Program-made: the position numbers and the translations under genes
Notes under the pieces: model-generated
The model's database searches: none
Told to the model about the DNA's origin: nothing
What the model saw: only the letters and a program-made list of their open reading frames with translations
Shown: positions 60,676-64,000 of the stretch, one piece after another
How the letters are laid out: each line of letters starts with the position of its first letter
Numbering within the stretch: the first letter of the stretch is position 1
DNA from: Oerskovia jenensis
GTDB lineage: Bacteria; Actinomycetota; Actinomycetes; Actinomycetales; Cellulomonadaceae
NCBI RefSeq assembly: GCF_016907235.1
Contig: NZ_JAFBBO010000001.1
Location: 4,030,001 to 4,094,000 of the forward strand
Length of the DNA stretch: 64,000 bases
Reading direction: 5' to 3'

Positions 60676-62493
60676 TCAGATCCCGAGCGCCGCCGCCACG
60701 TCCGCCCGGACCTGGTCGAGGCGCGTCCGCGCGAAGGCCCGGGCCGCCGTCAGGTCGTCGTAGCTCGCGTCGGGCGCCACCGGGACGATGACCTCGAGGT
60801 AGCACTTGACCTTGGGCTCGGTGCCGCTCGGGCGCACGATGACCCGGGTGCCGTCCGCGGACAGGAGGCGGACGCCGTCGGTCGGCGGCAGGCCGTCGAG
60901 GCCCTCCGACAGGTCGACGACGTCGCTGACCCCCGAGCCCGCGAGCGTGCGCGGGGGCGCCGCCCGCAGCCTCGACATGGCTGCCGGGATCTGGTCGAGG
61001 TCGGTGAACCGGGCCGAGAGCTGGTCGGTCACGTGCAGGCCGTGGGCCCGCGCGAGGTCGTCGAGCGCGTCGACCAGCGTGCGCCCCTCGGCCTTGAGCC
61101 GGTTCGCGAGCTGTGCGAGGAGCAGCGCGGCGCTGATGCCGTCCTTGTCGCGCACGACCTGCGGGTCGACGCAGTAGCCGAGCGCCTCCTCGTAGCCGTA
61201 GACGAGCCCGTCGACGCGCGAGATCCACTTGAAGCCCGTGAGCGTCGCGGAGTAGCCCAGGCCGTGGCTCTCGGCGATCCTGCGCAGCAACCGCGAGGAC
61301 ACGATCGAGCTCGCGAAGAACTGCGTCCCGGTCCCGCCGTCCGCCGCACGTCGCCCGATCTCCTCGCCGAGCAGCGCGCCCACCTCGTCACCGTGCAGCA
61401 TGCGCCACCCGTTCGAGCGCGCGGTCTCCGCTCCCTGGTACGTCCCGACACGCGGGTCGTACACCGCGAGGGCGCACCGGTCCGCGTCGGGGTCGTTCGC
61501 GATCACGAGGTCCGCCTTGGCGTCCTGCGCGTACGCGAGCGCGAGGTCGATCGCGCCGGGCTCCTCCGGGTTGGGGAAGGCCACGGTCGGGAACAGCGGG
61601 TCCGCCTCGAACTGCTCCGCCACGGAGATCACGTCGGTGAAGCCCGCGTCCGCCAGGACCCGGTTGACCACCTCACCGCCCACGCCGTGCAGCGGGGTGG
61701 CGACGATGCGCAGGTCGCGCGCGGCGCCGTCGGACAGGCGGCCCACCGCCTCGACGTAGCCGAGCGCGAGGTCGCGCCCGAGGACCGTCCAGCCGTCGGT
61801 CGCGCGCGGGACCCGCGCGGGGACCGGCGCGCGCTCGATCGCGGCCGCGATCTCGGCGTCGTACGGGGGCACGATCTGCGCCCCCTGACCCGAGTCGGTG
61901 ACCACACGACCACCGAGGTAGACCTTGTAGCCGTTGTCCGCCGGGGGGTTGTGGCTCGCGGTGACCATGACGCCCGCGTCGGCACCCAGGTGGCGCACCG
62001 CGTAGGCGAGCACGGGCGTCGGGAGCGCGGACGGCAGGATCGACGCCTCGACGCCCGCAGCCGTGAACACCGCGGCGCTGTCGAGCGCGAACGTGTGCGA
62101 GTGGTGCCGGGCGTCGTAGCCGATGACGACGCGCGGCGTCTGCCCCGGCAGGGCGTCGCGCAGGAACGACGCGAGGCCCGCCGCGGCCCGGATCACGACC
62201 GCGCGGTTCATGCGGTTGGGTCCTGCCGCCATCTCGCCGCGCAGGCCCGCGGTGCCGAACTGGAGCGTGCCGACGAAGCGGTCGCGCAGCTCGGCCCGTG
62301 CCCGGGCGCGCACCTCGTGGTCGCGCGGGTCGGGGGAGTCGGCCTCCGCGAGGAGCGTGCGAAGCTCGGCCTGGTCGCGCGGCTCGGGGTCCGCCTCGAT
62401 CCAGGACTCGACCTGCGCCAGGAAGGACGCGTGGCCCTGCCCGGCCTCGTAGCCGGGGTCGTCCACGTCGAGGAAGTCCTGTGGGTTCGTCAT
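60676..62493 (-). CDS. Phosphohexomutase/phosphopentomutase (PGM2/PmmB-like)
   Basis: This 605-aa alpha-D-phosphohexomutase superfamily enzyme is of PGM2-like length. The phosphoserine is S180 in VMVTASHNPPADNGYK. The metal-binding loop is ANDPDADRCALA, the sugar-binding loop is GYEEALGYCVD, and the phosphate-binding loop near the end is VRPSGTEPKVKCY. It lies one base after the purine nucleoside phosphorylase gene in the same operon, as pmmB-deoD in M. tuberculosis. PGM2-type enzymes in animals are phosphopentomutases (established), and no deoB is visible in this salvage cluster. A ribose/deoxyribose-1-phosphate mutase role is therefore inferred. Confidence 0.9.
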   Translation of the reverse strand: MTNPQDFLDVDDPGYEAGQGHASFLAQVESWIEADPEPRDQAELRTLLAEADSPDPRDHEVRARARAELRDRFVGTLQFGTAGLRGEMAAGPNRMNRAVVIRAAAGLASFLRDALPGQTPRVVIGYDARHHSHTFALDSAAVFTAAGVEASILPSALPTPVLAYAVRHLGADAGVMVTASHNPPADNGYKVYLGGRVVTDSGQGAQIVPPYDAEIAAAIERAPVPARVPRATDGWTVLGRDLALGYVEAVGRLSDGAARDLRIVATPLHGVGGEVVNRVLADAGFTDVISVAEQFEADPLFPTVAFPNPEEPGAIDLALAYAQDAKADLVIANDPDADRCALAVYDPRVGTYQGAETARSNGWRMLHGDEVGALLGEEIGRRAADGGTGTQFFASSIVSSRLLRRIAESHGLGYSATLTGFKWISRVDGLVYGYEEALGYCVDPQVVRDKDGISAALLLAQLANRLKAEGRTLVDALDDLARAHGLHVTDQLSARFTDLDQIPAAMSRLRAAPPRTLAGSGVSDVVDLSEGLDGLPPTDGVRLLSADGTRVIVRPSGTEPKVKCYLEVIVPVAPDASYDDLTAARAFARTRLDQVRADVAAALGI

Positions 62494-62494
62494 G

Positions 62495-63334
62495 TCACAC
62501 CAGCTTCGCGATCTCGGCGAGCAGGGAGCTGATCCGGGGGCCGGCCGCCTGGCCGGCCTCGATGACCTCGCCGTGCGAGAGCGGCGTGGGGCTGATGCCC
62601 GCAGCGAGGTTCGTGACCAACGAGATGCCCAGCACCTCGAGGCCCGCGTGGCGGGCTGCGATGGCCTCGAGCGTGGTCGACATGCCCACCAGGTCCGCCC
62701 CCAGGACGCCCGCCATGCGCACCTCGGCCGGGGTCTCGTAGTGCGGTCCGGGGAACTGGGCGTACACGCCCTCGCCGAGCGAGCCGTCGACCGACCGGGC
62801 CAGGTCCCGCAGGCGCGGGGAGTACAGGTCCGTGAGGTCGACGAACGTCGCGCCCTCCAGGGGCGAGGTGGCGGTGAGGTTGAGGTGGTCGCGGATGAGC
62901 ACCGGGGTGCCCGGGCCGTGGTCGAGGTTCAGGCCGCCGCAGCCGTTGGTGAGGATCACGGTCTGCGCGCCGGTCGCCGCCGCGGTCCGCACGCCGTGCA
63001 CGACGTGGCGCACGCCCTTGCCCTCGTACAGGTGGGTGCGCGAGCCGAGCACGAGCGCGTGGCGGACCGAGCCGTCGGCGCGCTCGATCCGGATCGAGCG
63101 CGTCGTCGCGACGTGGCCGGCGACGGCGGGCTTCGAGAACCCGGGGATCTCGTTCGTGGGGATCTCCGCGACGACGTCGCCCAGGAGCTCTGCCGCCCCG
63201 CCCCAGCCCGACCCGAGCACGAGGGCGACGTCGTGGCCCTCGATCCCGGTGGCTTCGGCGATGTGGTCCGCAGCGGCGCGGGCCACGAGGAACGGGTCGG
63301 TCGTGGGGTCGTCGAGAGACAAGGTCGTCGTCAT
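62495..63334 (-). CDS. Purine nucleoside phosphorylase (trimeric class)
   Basis: This 279-aa enzyme splits inosine and guanosine (and deoxy forms) with phosphate. Phosphate- and base-site motifs are VLGSGWGG (about residues 39-46), AGHVATT and RTHLYEG. LTNGCGGLNLDHGPGTPVLI and QFPGPHYETPAEVRM are also present, with GMSTTLEAIAARH near the end. It is the low-molecular-mass trimeric class (PunA/DeoD of M. tuberculosis). The ATG follows TAGCCT by six bases on the minus strand. The phosphomutase gene follows after one base, so the released ribose-1-phosphate has its next enzyme encoded beside it. Confidence 0.95.
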   Translation of the reverse strand: MTTTLSLDDPTTDPFLVARAAADHIAEATGIEGHDVALVLGSGWGGAAELLGDVVAEIPTNEIPGFSKPAVAGHVATTRSIRIERADGSVRHALVLGSRTHLYEGKGVRHVVHGVRTAAATGAQTVILTNGCGGLNLDHGPGTPVLIRDHLNLTATSPLEGATFVDLTDLYSPRLRDLARSVDGSLGEGVYAQFPGPHYETPAEVRMAGVLGADLVGMSTTLEAIAARHAGLEVLGISLVTNLAAGISPTPLSHGEVIEAGQAAGPRISSLLAEIAKLV

Positions 63335-63340
63335 AGGACG

Positions 63341-63346
63341 AGGCTA
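63341..63346 (-). promoter_or_regulatory. -10 box of the purine nucleoside phosphorylase operon (leaderless)
   Basis: TAGCCT on the minus strand lies exactly six bases before the ATG at 63334; no ribosome binding site is present. Confidence 0.6.
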
Positions 63347-63410
63347 TCCGTTCTGGGGCCCTGCGCCCCGCGGAACGCCCGTCGTCCCTCGCGCGCGTCG
63401 ATCTGTCCGC

Positions 63411-63442
63411 ATGCTGACACGAACTGTCCTCGGATGCTGACA
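63411..63442 (+). repeat. Direct repeat ATGCTGACA upstream of the LpdA-like gene
   Basis: ATGCTGACA occurs at 63411-63419 and 63434-63442, with a 23-base period. The second copy runs into CAGAAT (63441-63446), which lies seven bases before the GTG start and may be its -10 box. Confidence 0.4.
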
Positions 63443-63453
63443 GAATGGCACCC

Positions 63454-64000
63454 GTGACGAACGAGAACCCCGACCTGCAGGCCACCCGCATCGTGATCCT
63501 GGGCGGTGGACCCGGAGGCTACGAGGCCGCGCTCGTCGCCCGCCGGCTCGGCGCCGACGTGACCGTCGTCGAGCGCCAGGGCCTCGGCGGTGCCGCCGTG
63601 CTCACCGACGTGGTCCCGTCCAAGACCCTCATCGCGACCGCCGACTGGATGACCATCGCCGACCGCGCGGCCGACCTCGGCATCCGGCTGCCCGTGGACA
63701 CGGCCAAGGCCGCGCACCCCGCGATGCGCCGCCACATGGTGGACCTCGACGCGGTCAACACCCGCGTCATGGCGCTCGCGGCCGCGCAGTCGGCGGACAT
63801 CCACGCGCGCCTCGAGCGTGAGGGCGTCCGGGTGCTGATCGGGCAGGGGCGCCTCGACGGACCGACGCGTGTGCACGTCACGCTCCAGGAGGACGCGGCC
63901 GAGCTCACGGTGGACGCCGACGTGATCCTGCTCGCCCTGGGCGCGACGCCCCGCGTCCTGCCGACCGCGATCCCCGACGGCGAGCGCATCCTCACGTGGA
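63454..64000 (+). CDS. Flavoprotein disulfide reductase-like NAD(P)H-quinone dehydrogenase (LpdA-like), truncated by window end
   Basis: The first 182 codons of a pyridine-nucleotide:disulfide reductase family protein continue past the window edge. The FAD motif ILGGGPGGYEAALVARRLGA (about residues 14-33) is intact. The position of the redox-active C-x4-C, however, reads GGAAVLTDVVPSKTLIA, with no cysteine. That is the pattern of mycobacterial LpdA (Rv3303c), which reduces quinones rather than lipoamide (from memory). ALGATPRVLPTAIPDGERIL leads to the second nucleotide site. The gene is divergent from the purine phosphorylase, and the start GTG is preceded by CAGAAT seven bases upstream. Confidence 0.88.
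   Translation, partial: MTNENPDLQATRIVILGGGPGGYEAALVARRLGADVTVVERQGLGGAAVLTDVVPSKTLIATADWMTIADRAADLGIRLPVDTAKAAHPAMRRHMVDLDAVNTRVMALAAAQSADIHARLEREGVRVLIGQGRLDGPTRVHVTLQEDAAELTVDADVILLALGATPRVLPTAIPDGERILTW

Overview
The window is GC-rich (third codon positions almost all G or C) with many GTG and TTG starts. It carries actinobacterial markers: a mycothiol-pathway MshB deacetylase, a 7Fe FdxA ferredoxin, DUF3117, a SigE/RseA/HtrA/TatB block, LpdA and SdhCDAB. I infer an actinomycete of the Micrococcales, probably near Cellulomonadaceae or Promicromonosporaceae (Cellulomonas/Oerskovia-like); the genus is a guess. I saw no rRNA, tRNA, CRISPR array, insertion sequence, prophage or defence island. 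This is core-genome sequence, and most of the novelty lies in regulatory DNA and a few odd proteins.

Layout. 1-7449: a peptide-type ABC importer (lipoprotein, two permeases, fused double ATPase), interrupted by a reverse-strand PH-domain gene. 7691-13955: typA, mshB, a small membrane protein and a long VanW-type envelope protein. 14204-17675: an aromatic amino-acid operon (an ACT protein that looks like a degenerate prephenate dehydratase, then pheA and tyrA) and a Rid-family protein. 17680-21164: a stand-alone SH3-like protein, fdxA-dapC and gltA. 21276-27864: a lysozyme-like protein and dapD, divergent from dapE, a LOG-family gene, a FolP2-type gene and a PIG-V-like mannosyltransferase. 28047-29849: DUF3117 and pepA. 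29915-34454: an O-methyltransferase divergent from sigE-rseA-htrA-tatB. 34526-37328: trpS, a 2'-5' ligase-like gene and yihY. 37400-40934: sdhCDAB on the minus strand. 41271-43883: manC and an M20 amidohydrolase. 44154-55328: a BMP-type nucleoside ABC importer, cdd, deoA, two DUF202 proteins, two uncharacterised genes, add and deoC. 55447-60567: an iron-regulated siderophore-interacting protein, a two-component pair split by a DUF2332 gene, and a DUF4352 lipoprotein-like protein. 60676-64000: a phosphomutase and a purine nucleoside phosphorylase on the minus strand, then a truncated LpdA-like flavoprotein.

How the parts work together. The importer at 44154-49452 feeds cytidine deaminase, thymidine phosphorylase, adenosine deaminase, purine nucleoside phosphorylase, a PGM2-like phosphomutase and deoxyribose-phosphate aldolase. 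Together these make a nearly complete nucleoside-to-central-carbon salvage route. gltA and sdhC each carry a CRP/GlxR-like palindrome upstream, so the TCA genes are probably cAMP-linked. SigE-RseA-HtrA is a cell-envelope stress circuit, and the sigE promoter region matches its own ECF consensus.

Across the window, ten genes have a TAnnnT hexamer exactly six bases before the start codon. This is the arrangement expected for leaderless transcripts. From memory, the first half follows the order of Mycobacterium tuberculosis Rv1165-Rv1224 and the second half that of Rv3303c-Rv3336c, with the join between tatB and trpS.
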